DNA of 64,000 nucleotides from Bacillota bacterium. Lineage in GTDB: Bacteria > Bacillota > Clostridia > Lachnospirales > Lachnospiraceae. The stretch lies in assembly GCA_023386815.1 (NCBI GenBank), contig JAEWIZ010000028.1:1-64000 (forward strand), written 5' to 3'. Position 1 is the stretch's first letter. Each line of letters opens with the position of its first letter. Both the position numbers and the translations under genes were made by a program. This document shows, in pieces, positions 53,439 to 62,688 of the stretch. The notes under the pieces were generated by a model that worked only from the letters and a program-made list of their open reading frames with translations, was not told the origin of the DNA and did no database searches.

Positions 53439-54839
53439 ATGCAGAATTACGATGTAGTTATTGTTGGTGCCGGCCCTTCCGGTATTTTTTGTGCATATGA
53501 GCTCATCAAGGAAAATAAGGATTTAAAAATTCTGATGATCGAGAAAGGCAGATCAATTGAAAAAAGATTATGTCCAAAGAGAACAACCAAGCAGTGTATT
53601 GGTTGCAAGCCTTGTTCCATCACCACCGGCTTTGCAGGCGCTGGAGCCTTTTCCGACGGAAAGCTCTCTCTTTCTCCCGATGTCGGAGGTGTTCTTCCTG
53701 ATATCTTAGGCTATGACAAAGCAATGGAATTGATTAAGGAGTCCGATGATATTTATTTAAAATTCGGAGCTGATACCAGTGTTTATGGTGTTGATAAGGA
53801 AGCTGAGATTCGTGAAATCAGACGTCGCGCTATCAATGCTAATTTGAAATTGATTGAATGTCCAATCCGTCATCTTGGTACGGAGGAAGGCTATAAAATA
53901 TATACCCGTCTACAAGAGCATTTACTGGCTTCCGGTGTTGAAATCTTATTCAACACAATGGTAAAAGATATTATTATCGAAGATCAGCAGGCGAAGGGCG
54001 TTATTACCACCAAAGGCGATACCTTCTATGCAAACGAGATCGTATCCGCCATCGGTCGTGAGGGCTCTGACTGGTTCAAAGACATCTGTCAGGAGCATGG
54101 GATCGAAACAAAGGTAGGTACCGTTGATATCGGTGTTCGTGTTGAAGTACGTGATGAAGTAATGGAATTCTTAAACAAGAATCTCTATGAAGCAAAACTC
54201 GTTTACTACACACCAACCTTTGATGATAAGGTTCGTACCTTCTGTACGAATCCATCCGGCGAGGTTGCTACTGAGTATTATGATAATAACCTTGCCGTTG
54301 TAAATGGACATGCTTATAAGTCCAAGGAATTTAAGACGAATAATACCAACTTTGCTATTTTGGTTTCTAAGAACTTTACAAAACCCTTCAAAACACCAAT
54401 TGAATATGGTAAGCACATATCTCAGTTAAGCAATATGCTCTGCGGTGGCAGAATCCTCGTTCAGACCTTTGGTGATTTCCAAAGAGGAAGAAGAACCACA
54501 GAGGAACGTTTATGCAGAAACAACCTGATTCCTACCTTGAAGGATGCTGTACCTGGGGATTTATCTCTGGTATTCCCTCACAGAATTATGGTAGATATCA
54601 AGGAGATGATTTTAGCCCTGGATAAAGTAACACCTGGTATTGCAAGTGATGAAACCCTGTTGTACGGTGTTGAAGTTAAATTCTACTCGAATAAAGTTGT
54701 AGTAAATACTGACTTCGAAACCAGCGTAAGCGGTCTTCGCGCTATCGGTGACGGTGCCGCAGTGACCAGAGGTCTTCAGCAGGCATCTGCTAACGGTATT
54801 AGTGTGGCAAGAAGTATTCTGGCGAAGATGGGTAAATAA
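53439..54839 (+). CDS. COG2509-type FAD-dependent dehydrogenase
   Basis: A 466-residue flavoprotein. The N-terminal dinucleotide fold is VVIVGAGPSGIFCAYELIKE with the second half in LKILMIEKGRS. The motif CPKRTTKQCIGCKPCSITTG and then GFAGAGAFSDGKLSLSPDVG marks the uncharacterised COG2509 group, with a cluster of four cysteines. The closing block GLRAIGDGAAVTRGLQQASA binds FAD. The ATG at 53439 follows AGGAG; the reading frame extends upstream without a supported start. The substrate is not known. Confidence 0.93.
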   Translation: MQNYDVVIVGAGPSGIFCAYELIKENKDLKILMIEKGRSIEKRLCPKRTTKQCIGCKPCSITTGFAGAGAFSDGKLSLSPDVGGVLPDILGYDKAMELIKESDDIYLKFGADTSVYGVDKEAEIREIRRRAINANLKLIECPIRHLGTEEGYKIYTRLQEHLLASGVEILFNTMVKDIIIEDQQAKGVITTKGDTFYANEIVSAIGREGSDWFKDICQEHGIETKVGTVDIGVRVEVRDEVMEFLNKNLYEAKLVYYTPTFDDKVRTFCTNPSGEVATEYYDNNLAVVNGHAYKSKEFKTNNTNFAILVSKNFTKPFKTPIEYGKHISQLSNMLCGGRILVQTFGDFQRGRRTTEERLCRNNLIPTLKDAVPGDLSLVFPHRIMVDIKEMILALDKVTPGIASDETLLYGVEVKFYSNKVVVNTDFETSVSGLRAIGDGAAVTRGLQQASANGISVARSILAKMGK

Positions 54840-54898
54840 TAAAATATTCGTCAGATGAAAACTCTCCATTCTAGAGTAAAATAAATAACAATAGACTA

Positions 54899-54931
54899 AG
54901 ACAGCCCGACGATGAATCGTCAGGGCTGTCT
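54899..54931. terminator. Bidirectional terminator after the flavoprotein gene
   Basis: AGACAGCCCGACGAT-GA-ATCGTCAGGGCTGTCT is a near-perfect 15-pair hairpin, followed by TTTAT on the plus strand and preceded by AGTC on the other. It separates two convergent genes. Confidence 0.8.
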
Positions 54932-55037
54932 TTATGAATCACACAATTGATTAATCTTACCTTTTAATATTACATTTTCAAACTACTTTTAATATTATCT
55001 TTAAATACTACCTTTTTAATTACAACTTTTAATGCTT

Positions 55038-55490
55038 TTAATATAACTTCTTTGTTTCTTTCGTAAAACCGTAATCAATAATAACCGGCTTCCCCTTCAC
55101 AAGTCCCCAGTTCATTCTGCGATACAAATCACTCATCAACAGGTCATGCTTTAAGCATATTTTTTGAAAGGGTTCTAATCTACTTAACTCACGATTATTT
55201 CTTACTTTATAATATCTCCAAACCTCTGAGATAGATCTCACTCGATCGGCTTTTTCCATGATTACAAAATGATAGTCCTCAGAAGCATCAATTATTTTAG
55301 CGAACATGCTGGAATGATCATTCTTTGCAATTACACACTCTGCCTTATTTTGAGCAATTCCTCTTCTATTTTTGGCAGCTTTAATTACATATCCATTCTT
55401 CAAATCAAAAACCACTCGGCCTGAGCCCATACCGATGCGAGGATAATTACCTTTATTAATATTTTCTCTAATATCATTAAAACTAGCCAA
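55038..55490 (-). CDS. Small protein-kinase-like fold protein
   Basis: A 150-residue protein that resembles a shortened protein kinase. RIGMGSGRVVFDLKNGYVIKAAK has a glycine-loop and the lysine (given in parts: GMGSGRVVF, VIKAAK), QNKAECVI a possible helix-C glutamate, and KPVIIDYGFT a DFG-like aspartate. The HRD catalytic loop is not clear (SDLYRRMNWGLV). It may be a minimal kinase or a pseudokinase. The start is probably a TTG at 55490 after GGAGAAGG. Confidence 0.7.
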   Translation of the reverse strand: MASFNDIRENINKGNYPRIGMGSGRVVFDLKNGYVIKAAKNRRGIAQNKAECVIAKNDHSSMFAKIIDASEDYHFVIMEKADRVRSISEVWRYYKVRNNRELSRLEPFQKICLKHDLLMSDLYRRMNWGLVKGKPVIIDYGFTKETKKLY

Positions 55491-55644
55491 GGCAACCTTC
55501 TCCAAAATAAGATATACTATAATATATTACCTTATCACAAATCTTGTTCCGAAATTTAGAATGCAAAGCGAAAATGCGACATCTTTTTTTCAAAACCTGA
55601 ATCATCTTATCTTATTGGAGAAGTATTATAATTTGGCCTGAGAG

Positions 55645-57345
55645 TTACTCCTCTCCCTGGAGTGCATCATATCCGGTTTCACCGGTACGAACCTTAACTA
55701 CATCTTCTACATCATATACAAAGATTTTACCATCACCGATATTGCCAGTATACAAGGCCTTTCTAGCCTCTTCTACAACAAGGTTAACCGGAACCTTACT
55801 AACTACAATTTCAACCTGTACCTTAGGTAACAGATTCATCTCCAAAGGCACACCACGGTAGTACTCAGTTGAACCCTTTTGAATACCACAGCCTAAAACA
55901 TTGGTCACAGTCATACCCGTAACTCCTATGGCATTCATGGCTGTTTTCAAGTCTTCAAACTTGCTTTGTTTTGTAATAATTTCAACCTTTGTTATCTTAT
56001 GAACTCCAGCCCCTTCTTTCGCTACTGATACCCTTGTTACAGGGATAGCTTCTGAAACAGGTTTATCCGAAGAAACCTCAACTTTACCCCCGGCTATCAT
56101 TTCCACAGAAGGCATAAAATCTGCATATGCACTGCTCAAACCATGCTCATGGATATCAAGACCAGCAATTTCTTCCTCCTTGGATACTCTAAGACCAACG
56201 GTATGTTTGATAATCATAAAAATTATAGTCATGGTTACTGCAACCCACGCGATAACGGCTGCAACACCCAGAAGCTGTATCAGGAAGAAGGATATCCCTC
56301 CTCCATAGAATAATCCACCATCGACTGCGAATAAACCTGTTAACAAAGTTCCTAATGCACCACAGATGCCATGAACACCTATCGCACCAACCGGATCATC
56401 AATTTTTACTACCTTATCAATAAATTCGATTCCAAATACGACAACCACGCCAGCAATAATACCTATCATCGCTGCTCCAAATGGTGATACAAGATCACAG
56501 CCTGCTGTAATGGCTACCAAGCCTGCTAAAGATCCATTCAGTGTCATAGAAACATCAGGCTTTTTATAGCGTATCCAAGTCACACACATAACGGTAATAC
56601 TAGCTACAGCTGCCGCCATGTTGGTAGTTACAAAAATACTGCCCATTAATGAAAGCACATCATCCCCCGTTGCTGATACAGTTGATCCGCCGTTAAATCC
56701 AAACCAGCAGAACCACAGGATGAAAACTCCCAGTGCTCCAAGTGTTAAGCTGTGACCCGGTATAGCCTTTGGTTTCCCCGCTTTATCGTATTTTCCAATT
56801 CGAGGTCCCAATAGTTTAGCTCCGATGAGTGCTGATACACCACCTACCATATGCACTGCCGTGGAACCGGCAAAATCATGGAATCCTAAATCAGCCAACC
56901 AGCCACCACCCCAGATCCAATGACCTGACACCGGATATACAAAGGCACTGATTGCCATACTATATAAACAATATGCTGAAAATTTTGTTCTTTCAGCCAT
57001 AGCACCGGATACAATGGTTGCTGCAGTTGCACAAAATACTGTCTGGAAAATTAGAAAGGCCATGACAGGGATACCACTTGGTGTAACTGAAGAGTAATCA
57101 CCTTTTACCATAAAATCTATGCCACCAAAGAGTGCTCCACTTCCTCCAAACATAATACCAAATCCGAATAACCAATAAATCGGGGTTCCTAATGAGAAAT
57201 CCATAAGATTTTTCATAATAATGTTACCTGCATTTTTTGCTCTCGTAAAACCTGTTTCTACCATAGCAAATCCAGCTTGCATAAAAAATACCAGCGCCGC
57301 CGCTACGAGTACCCAAATTGTGTCAACTGATGAAAACATAAACAT
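55645..57345 (-). CDS. amt: Ammonium transporter fused to a PII signalling domain
   Basis: A 566-residue fusion. Residues 1-405 form an Amt/Rh channel with 11 spans, the twin pore histidines in DFAGSTAVHMVGG and IGVHGICGALGT, and AGFAMVETGFTRAKNAGN at the start. After a 50-residue linker, residues about 450-566 form a PII (GlnK) domain: KITKVEIITKQSKFEDLK, T-loop KGSTEYYRGVPLEM, B-loop YTGNIGDGKIFV and C-loop VRTGE. The T-loop arginine that plugs the Amt pore is kept, but the tyrosine uridylylated in proteobacteria (Y51) is replaced. A long structured leader precedes it. Confidence 0.94.
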   Translation of the reverse strand: MFMFSSVDTIWVLVAAALVFFMQAGFAMVETGFTRAKNAGNIIMKNLMDFSLGTPIYWLFGFGIMFGGSGALFGGIDFMVKGDYSSVTPSGIPVMAFLIFQTVFCATAATIVSGAMAERTKFSAYCLYSMAISAFVYPVSGHWIWGGGWLADLGFHDFAGSTAVHMVGGVSALIGAKLLGPRIGKYDKAGKPKAIPGHSLTLGALGVFILWFCWFGFNGGSTVSATGDDVLSLMGSIFVTTNMAAAVASITVMCVTWIRYKKPDVSMTLNGSLAGLVAITAGCDLVSPFGAAMIGIIAGVVVVFGIEFIDKVVKIDDPVGAIGVHGICGALGTLLTGLFAVDGGLFYGGGISFFLIQLLGVAAVIAWVAVTMTIIFMIIKHTVGLRVSKEEEIAGLDIHEHGLSSAYADFMPSVEMIAGGKVEVSSDKPVSEAIPVTRVSVAKEGAGVHKITKVEIITKQSKFEDLKTAMNAIGVTGMTVTNVLGCGIQKGSTEYYRGVPLEMNLLPKVQVEIVVSKVPVNLVVEEARKALYTGNIGDGKIFVYDVEDVVKVRTGETGYDALQGEE

Positions 57346-57460
57346 TCCTCCTCAATAATCATTTTTATCATTCAGGGCTATTAACCCTCGACTGAACATT
57401 TCCATCCTAAGATACTAAACTAATCTTAGTAGTGAATTACTGACCATACATAACCAAAAA

Positions 57461-57489
57461 GAGGCCAAAATCTTACTGATTCTGACCTC
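57461..57489 (-). terminator. Attenuator-like terminator hairpin in the amt leader
   Basis: On the minus strand GAGGTCAGAATC-AGTAA-GATTTTGGCCTC (with G-U pairs) is followed by TTTTT (57456-57460), about 115 bp before the amt ATG. It lies inside the leader, so it could attenuate amt transcription. Confidence 0.65.
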
Positions 57490-57549
57490 TTCGTCCTCTT
57501 TTATAATTTTAATCCATTCATTTTACAGTTCTTCTTAGGTTACTTTCCT

Positions 57550-57675
57550 GACCTCATTGGCTCTAAGGAGCAATAAGAGGTCAAAGCCGTCGCCTTGACC
57601 TCATTGTCCTTAGGATTATTCAGGATTGTGTTGCTTTTTATAAGAAAACGAGGTCAAAACTTTCGTTTTGACCTC
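57550..57675 (-). promoter_or_regulatory. Tandem GAGGTCAAA hairpins in the amt leader
   Basis: Two stem-loops share the same sequence and shape. Hairpin A (57650-57675) is GAGGTCAAAAC-GAAA-GTTTTGACCTC, an 11-pair stem with a tetraloop. Hairpin B (57577-57602) is GAGGTCAAGGC-GACG-GCTTTGACCTC, extended by CAAT/ATTG and CTAAGGA/TCCTTAG to 57563-57613. A third, unpaired AATGAGGTCA copy lies at 57550-57559. The element is followed by the attenuator-like hairpin at 57461. Confidence 0.75.
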
Positions 57676-57773
57676 ATTGTCTTCAAATTTAAATAAAGTA
57701 TTATTATTATTATCAAATACCACCGAACATATTATACTGTCAGAAAATATACTCTTTTTAATGTGTTAGTGAG

Positions 57774-57802
57774 ATTATATCATATTAGTTTTTCAATTGC
57801 AA
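57774..57802 (-). promoter_or_regulatory. Sigma-A promoter of amt
   Basis: On the minus strand TTGCAA (57797-57802), 17 bases, TATAAT (57774-57779). It gives a leader of about 420 nt. It lies 110 bp after queA, so amt is its own unit. Confidence 0.7.
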
Positions 57803-57910
57803 GATTTATATTGTTAACTTTATTAATCAAAACCTCTTCATTTATATACCAAATCCACCAAAACACTTAACTTTATTAAGCTCGACTTCAATTATAATGC
57901 TGCTTTTGGA

Positions 57911-58954
57911 TTAAAAAATAAACATTGCATCCCCAAAGCTAAAAAAACGATATCGTTCTTTCACCGCTTCCTCATAAGCCGCCATAATATGGTCTCTGCC
58001 TGCTAATGCCGAAACCAACATCATCAATGTTGATTCCGGTAAATGAAAGTTGGTAATTAGAGCATCCAATACCTTAAACTCATAACCTGGATATATGAAG
58101 ATGGAAGTATCACCGCTGCCCGCATGTACCATTCCCTGTTCATCCGCAGCAGACTCCACTGTCCTGCAGCTGGTTGTACCGACGCAGATTACCCTGCCTC
58201 CGTTTTTCTTAGTTTTATTAATAATCTCTGCTGCTTCTTCCGATACCTGATAAAATTCCGAATGCATATGATGTTCCAGAACATTCTCCACTTTAACAGG
58301 GCGGAAGGTTCCCAAGCCTACATGCAGGGTGACATTAGCTATGGATATTCCCATAGCTTCTATTTCATCAAGCAATTCCTCGGTAAAATGCAGTCCTGCG
58401 GTTGGAGCTGCAGCAGAACCTTCATGCTTTGCATATACGGTCTGATATCTGTTCTTATCTGTTAGCTCATGAGTAATGTAGGGAGGTAACGGCATCTGTC
58501 CCAATTGATCTAAGATTTCTTCAAAAATCCCTTCATAGGTGAAGCGAACAACTCGATTTCCTTCCTCCAGAATCTCGATAATTTCTCCAGTCAACAGACC
58601 ATTTCCAAAATCAATTCTGGATCCAGGACGTGCTTTTTTTCCTGGCTTCACCAGTGTTTCCCATACATCCTTCTCTATTCTTTTTAGCAGGAGCAGCTCT
58701 ATCTTGGCACCATGACCTTCATTACCTTCGTCATGAATCTTTTCTCCTATTAATCTAGCTGGTATCACTTTTGTATTATTAATAACAAGACAATCACCCT
58801 GCTTCAAGTATTGTGTAATATTTCTAAATATCCGGTGCTCTGTCTTCCCGGTTGTTTTATCCAGAAGCAGAAGTCTTGATCCCGAGCGATCCTCAAGGGG
58901 ATCCTGGGCAATTAATTCCTCTGGTAAATCATAATAAAAATCCTGTGTTTTCAA
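57911..58954 (-). CDS. queA: S-adenosylmethionine:tRNA ribosyltransferase-isomerase
   Basis: Queuosine biosynthesis enzyme that makes epoxyqueuosine in tRNA. The 347 residues contain FYYDLPEELIAQDPLEDRSG, the central AAPTAGLHFTEELLDEIEAM and HVGLGTFRPVKVENV, and the end block NFHLPESTLMMLVSALAG; all are family hallmarks. The start is a TTG at 58954 (LKTQDFYY), six bases after GGAGG. Confidence 0.96.
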   Translation of the reverse strand: MKTQDFYYDLPEELIAQDPLEDRSGSRLLLLDKTTGKTEHRIFRNITQYLKQGDCLVINNTKVIPARLIGEKIHDEGNEGHGAKIELLLLKRIEKDVWETLVKPGKKARPGSRIDFGNGLLTGEIIEILEEGNRVVRFTYEGIFEEILDQLGQMPLPPYITHELTDKNRYQTVYAKHEGSAAAPTAGLHFTEELLDEIEAMGISIANVTLHVGLGTFRPVKVENVLEHHMHSEFYQVSEEAAEIINKTKKNGGRVICVGTTSCRTVESAADEQGMVHAGSGDTSIFIYPGYEFKVLDALITNFHLPESTLMMLVSALAGRDHIMAAYEEAVKERYRFFSFGDAMFIF

Positions 58955-59047
58955 CGGAATCCTCCAAATAAACAATGTTAAACCCCAAGTCTATGCTACG
59001 TAGTGCAGCCATTCTTGGGGTCAATTTTCCCGATCTGTTGTATCATA

Positions 59048-59200
59048 CTAGAAAAGTAAATCTTTTTTCTTCTTTAGTAATCTAGCTCCATTCAAAATCA
59101 GTAGTGTACCTGCAAATGTGCTTGCAACAATCAAAAGGATTCCCAATACAAGATTCCATACACCAACCGACTTCATAGTGTGATAGATTTTTTCCATCAT
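59048..59200 (-). CDS. 50-residue membrane protein
   Basis: AAAAGGAGG lies eight bases before ATG at 59200, and the frame ends in TAG. The product begins MMEKIYHTMKSVGVW, has one or two hydrophobic segments (NLVLGILLIVASTFAGTLLIL, given as NLVLGILLIVAS and TLLIL) and a lysine-rich end (RLLKKKKDLLF) that fixes a cytoplasmic C-terminus. I do not recognise it. It sits between pyrE and queA, same strand. Confidence 0.7.
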   Translation of the reverse strand: MMEKIYHTMKSVGVWNLVLGILLIVASTFAGTLLILNGARLLKKKKDLLF

Positions 59201-59263
59201 TTAGAATTACCTCCTTTTACGTATGTTTCTGATTTAGACAATTGCAAAAATTATCTAATACTT

Positions 59264-59941
59264 CTATTCTACAACTCCATATTGCTCATAATATGCATCA
59301 ATTGCTGCTTTTAATGTATCGTCTATAACAATCTTACCAAGATAGGGTTTATTATACAGATGTTCTACTACTTCCTCCATAGTAACAATTGCAGTTGTGG
59401 CAATTTTATAATTCTCTTCAATTTCTGATAGAGCACTTTTACTACCCTGTCCCCGTTCCATACGGTCAACCGATACTATGAGTCCAAGTACCTGAACTTT
59501 GGCCTGAGCTGCCAAAATGGGCATTGTTTCTCCGATAGAGGTTCCCGCTGTAGTAACATCTTCAATTATAATTACCTTGTCACCGTCACTGAGCGGAGAG
59601 CCAAGTAAAATACCTGTATCACCATGATCTTTTACTTCCTTGCGGTTTGAGCAGTATTTAATATCCTTCTGATAAAATTCACTGATAGCCATCGTCGTCG
59701 CAACACTGAGTGGTATTCCCTTGTATGCCGGCCCAAATAATACATCAAAGTCCATGCCGTATTTATCGTTAATTGCTTTGGCATAATACTCACCGAGTTT
59801 TCGTAGCTGTGCTCCAGTACGATAAAATCCTGTATTGACGAAAAAGGGAGTCTTTCTACCACTTTTTGTTGTGAAGTCACCGAATTTCAAAACTCCACAG
59901 TCAACCATGAATTCTATAAATTCCTTTTTATACTGTTCCAT
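59264..59941 (-). CDS. pyrE: Orotate phosphoribosyltransferase
   Basis: Converts orotate and PRPP to OMP. The PRPP loop is VIIIEDVTTAGTSIGETMP near residue 125, the N-terminal FTTKSGRKTPFFVNTGFYRT and LFGPAYKGIPLSVATTMAIS are typical. Start at 59941 (MEQYKKEF) six bases after GGAG. About 225 residues. It follows pyrD, 158 bp away. Confidence 0.96.
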   Translation of the reverse strand: MEQYKKEFIEFMVDCGVLKFGDFTTKSGRKTPFFVNTGFYRTGAQLRKLGEYYAKAINDKYGMDFDVLFGPAYKGIPLSVATTMAISEFYQKDIKYCSNRKEVKDHGDTGILLGSPLSDGDKVIIIEDVTTAGTSIGETMPILAAQAKVQVLGLIVSVDRMERGQGSKSALSEIEENYKIATTAIVTMEEVVEHLYNKPYLGKIVIDDTLKAAIDAYYEQYGVVE

Positions 59942-60099
59942 TCTCAACTCCATTCCGCTACTAAAAAGCAGCATAATTCATCTGTACTGTTCTATTTAAA
60001 ATTCTTTTCTGGAACCACTTATCATTCTTACCTATTTTTTGCAATCATTTATAATATTGTATCACAAAAAATAATTATTCATAGTACTTCACAAAAATT

Positions 60100-61002
60100 T
60101 TATTTTACGCATCCAATTAGGTCGTTTATGTCATTAATGCCATACTCTTTCATGTATGACTCTATACCATCAATTACATTTGAGGTGGCAGTTGGATTGA
60201 TAAAATTTGCAGTTCCAACAGCTACCATAGACGCTCCGGCCATGATAAACTCCAAGGCATCTTCCGCAGTTGCAATTCCTCCCATACCAATGATTGGCAG
60301 CTTTACAGCCTGCGCCACCTGGTAAACCATACGTACGGCAACTGGTTTCACTGCCGGACCGGATAAGCCACCGGTTTTATTTGCAAGCAGGAAGGCTCTG
60401 CGGTGAATATCAATTTTCATACCTGTTAAGGTATTAATGAGAGATAAAGCATCTGCTCCGCCTGCCTCTGCTGCTTTCGCCATTTCTCCTATATCAGTCA
60501 CATTAGGACTAAGTTTCATTATGATTGGCTGCTTTGCTCGCTTTTTCAGTTCAGAAGTAATTTCTTCTACACATCCTGGATCTTGTCCAAAGGCAATACC
60601 GCCTTCCTTTACGTTAGGACAGGATATATTTATTTCAAGCATATCTACATCCTGGTCGCTAAGACGTTCTACTACCTCACAGTATTCCTCCGTTGTTTTA
60701 CCAACGACATTTACAATAATCTTTGTATCATAGGTTCTCAAGAAGGGAATATCCCTATTTATAAATACATCTACTCCGGGATTTTGTAAACCAATTGCAT
60801 TCAGCATACCACCATAGCATTCGGCAATCCTGGGCGTAGGATTACCTGGCCAGGGTATACTGGACACGCCTTTCGTAGTTACCGCACCAAGCCTGGATAA
60901 ATCCACATATTCGCTGTATTCCATGCCGGACCCGAAGGTTCCTGAGGCTGTTGTCACCGGATTTTTAAAGGTTACTCCCGCTAAAGTTACGCTGGTATTC
61001 AT
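60100..61002 (-). CDS. pyrD: Dihydroorotate dehydrogenase B, catalytic subunit
   Basis: FMN-dependent DHODH (class 1B), 300 residues. PVTTASGTFGSGMEYSEYVD, the active-site cysteine in ISCPNVKEGG, NTLTGMKIDI and the FMN end motif VAVGTANFINPTAT are visible. It works with the PyrK iron-sulfur flavoprotein, whose gene overlaps by four bases upstream, to pass electrons to NAD. Confidence 0.96.
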   Translation of the reverse strand: MNTSVTLAGVTFKNPVTTASGTFGSGMEYSEYVDLSRLGAVTTKGVSSIPWPGNPTPRIAECYGGMLNAIGLQNPGVDVFINRDIPFLRTYDTKIIVNVVGKTTEEYCEVVERLSDQDVDMLEINISCPNVKEGGIAFGQDPGCVEEITSELKKRAKQPIIMKLSPNVTDIGEMAKAAEAGGADALSLINTLTGMKIDIHRRAFLLANKTGGLSGPAVKPVAVRMVYQVAQAVKLPIIGMGGIATAEDALEFIMAGASMVAVGTANFINPTATSNVIDGIESYMKEYGINDINDLIGCVK

Positions 61003-61766
61003 AGCTCCACCTCTTCCGCATAAAATACTGGACCATCCTTGCAGATCCGCTTATTTCTAACATTGCTGTGATGATCAATTTCCTTTGTCTTACATATACA
61101 TCCAAGACATGCACCAATTCCACATGCCATGCGTTCTTCTAAGGATAATTGTGCCTTTATTCCCTTCTCTGCGGCAAAAGCCTTAACTCCACGTAGCATC
61201 GGTGTGGGGCCGCAGGCAAATATGATATCTGCTTCGAGATGATTCTGTTTTATGGCATCAATTACATTTCCTTTTGTTCCTTTACTTCCATCTTCCGTTG
61301 AAAGAAATACCTTACCATAGGCTTCAAACTCTTCCTCCAAAAATGTGATATCCCGATACCCCAGTACCATCTGCTTTTCACAGTTAAGTTGCTTCGCCAG
61401 CTCCAGCATCGGCGGAATTCCTATACCTCCGCCGATTAATAAAGCTTTCTTTCCCTCTAAGGTAAATCCATTCCCTAACGGGCCCATCGCTTCTATCCAT
61501 TCGGCTGCATTCATTCCTGCAAATTCCCTTGTCCCATTACCGAGGATACGATATACTAATCGAACCTTCCCCTGCTCTTTATTAATCTCACAGATACTAA
61601 TCGGTCTGGGTAATAGTTTACTTCCATCTCTGGAATATAGGGAAACAAACTGACCTGGCTTTGCATCCCTGGCAATATCAGGTGCATTGAGCCACATACT
61701 ATAAACATCCTTGGCTATCTCCATATTTCCAGCTATTTCAGCTTTTCTTTTCATCGCTACTGACAT
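60999..61766 (-). CDS. pyrK: Dihydroorotate dehydrogenase B electron transfer subunit
   Basis: FAD and 2Fe-2S reductase subunit (about 255 residues). FAD-binding RPISICEINKEQGKVRLVYR, the NAD site LIGGGIGIPPMLELAKQL, and the iron-sulfur cysteines in ERMACGIGACLGCICK plus a later one (KRICKDGP) are all present. The ATG at 61766 follows GGAG. It is the first gene of the pyrK-pyrD-pyrE unit. Confidence 0.95.
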   Translation of the reverse strand: MSVAMKRKAEIAGNMEIAKDVYSMWLNAPDIARDAKPGQFVSLYSRDGSKLLPRPISICEINKEQGKVRLVYRILGNGTREFAGMNAAEWIEAMGPLGNGFTLEGKKALLIGGGIGIPPMLELAKQLNCEKQMVLGYRDITFLEEEFEAYGKVFLSTEDGSKGTKGNVIDAIKQNHLEADIIFACGPTPMLRGVKAFAAEKGIKAQLSLEERMACGIGACLGCICKTKEIDHHSNVRNKRICKDGPVFYAEEVEL

Positions 61767-61909
61767 ATCAGCTCTCCTATTGATTAAATTACTTTCTTGC
61801 ATATTCTATCCTAAACTAATGTTTATCACAAGGTAATTTTTTTCTACCTCAAGTAATCTTTTAAAGTCCGCCATTATGTCATCATCGTTGTATTACATGG
61901 TAAACAGCT

Positions 61910-62314
61910 TTAGCCCTCAATAATCTTCACATGAACCTTGCGAATTCTAGGCCCATCCGATTCCATAAAATAAATTCCCTGCCATGTACCAAGCAGTAAT
62001 CTACCCTCATCAATAATCAGTGTCAAGGAGCAACCTGTTAAGCTTGTCCTGGTATGTACTGCAGAATTTCCACCTATGCGCCTATCGTCATCCTTATCTG
62101 GTACAATATTATTCATATCCTTAAGGAAATCACGAACTACATCTGGATCATCATTTTCATTTACGGTAATTCCTGCTGTTGTATGAGGGACAAATACCAC
62201 ACATATTCCGCTTTTAACGCCACTTTCATTAATTGCTTTATTAATCTCACTTGTGATATTAACCATTGCATTAATCTGGCCTGTCTTTACCCCGAAGGTA
62301 TAAATCTCACTCAT
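61910..62314 (-). CDS. YjbQ/UPF0047 family protein
   Basis: A 134-residue protein with the family signature FVPHTTAGITVNENDDPDV (His, Asp near the centre), GNSAVHTRTSLTGCSLTLII and LLGTWQGIYFMESDGPR. The fold is a homotrimeric beta-barrel with a metal- or phosphate-binding site; a thiamine phosphate synthase activity has been reported for YjbQ. Its physiological role is unclear. It has its own promoter at 62431. Confidence 0.94.
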   Translation of the reverse strand: MSEIYTFGVKTGQINAMVNITSEINKAINESGVKSGICVVFVPHTTAGITVNENDDPDVVRDFLKDMNNIVPDKDDDRRIGGNSAVHTRTSLTGCSLTLIIDEGRLLLGTWQGIYFMESDGPRIRKVHVKIIEG

Positions 62315-62430
62315 TAAATTCTGCCCCCTTCATCTTTTGTAATTTTTGTTAATCGAAAGCAATAGCAATCGAATTAAATGCCAAGAATTTCCTCTGAATT
62401 TCTTCTTATTTGTCGGTATATGTAGAATTT

Positions 62431-62459
62431 ATTATAAAAGAAGGAGCTGAAAACTTCAA
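62431..62459 (-). promoter_or_regulatory. Sigma-A promoter of the YjbQ gene
   Basis: On the minus strand TTGAAG (62454-62459), 17 bases, TATAAT (62431-62436). It lies 115 bp before the YjbQ ATG. Confidence 0.65.
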
Positions 62460-62587
62460 GGAGTACCTATTACTAATTTATAACTTAATTTCATAGGATG
62501 TCTTTTTTTATTAATCATTCATACTTTATTAAGAAAATATTTTGCAGGTAGAAGTAACTACCAATTTTCTCCATGTTTTCGATATTC

Positions 62588-62616
62588 TTGACAGACCGAA
62601 GTTACTATGTTATATT
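62588..62616 (+). promoter_or_regulatory. Sigma-A promoter of the cyclophilin gene
   Basis: TTGACA (62588-62593), 17 bases, TATATT (62611-62616), about 72 bp before the ATG. The 370-bp divergent region between yjbQ and this gene otherwise holds no gene. Confidence 0.75.
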
Positions 62617-62688
62617 TACCAACAGACTGAACAAATTATACAGTGCATTTTTAGTGATTTTAGTAAATTTTTATTTGAGAGGAAATGA

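Noticed and set aside
57461..57675. GAGGTCAAA repeats as a CRISPR array
   Set aside because: Copies are imperfect, unevenly spaced, each self-complementary, and no cas genes are near; they fit leader hairpins.
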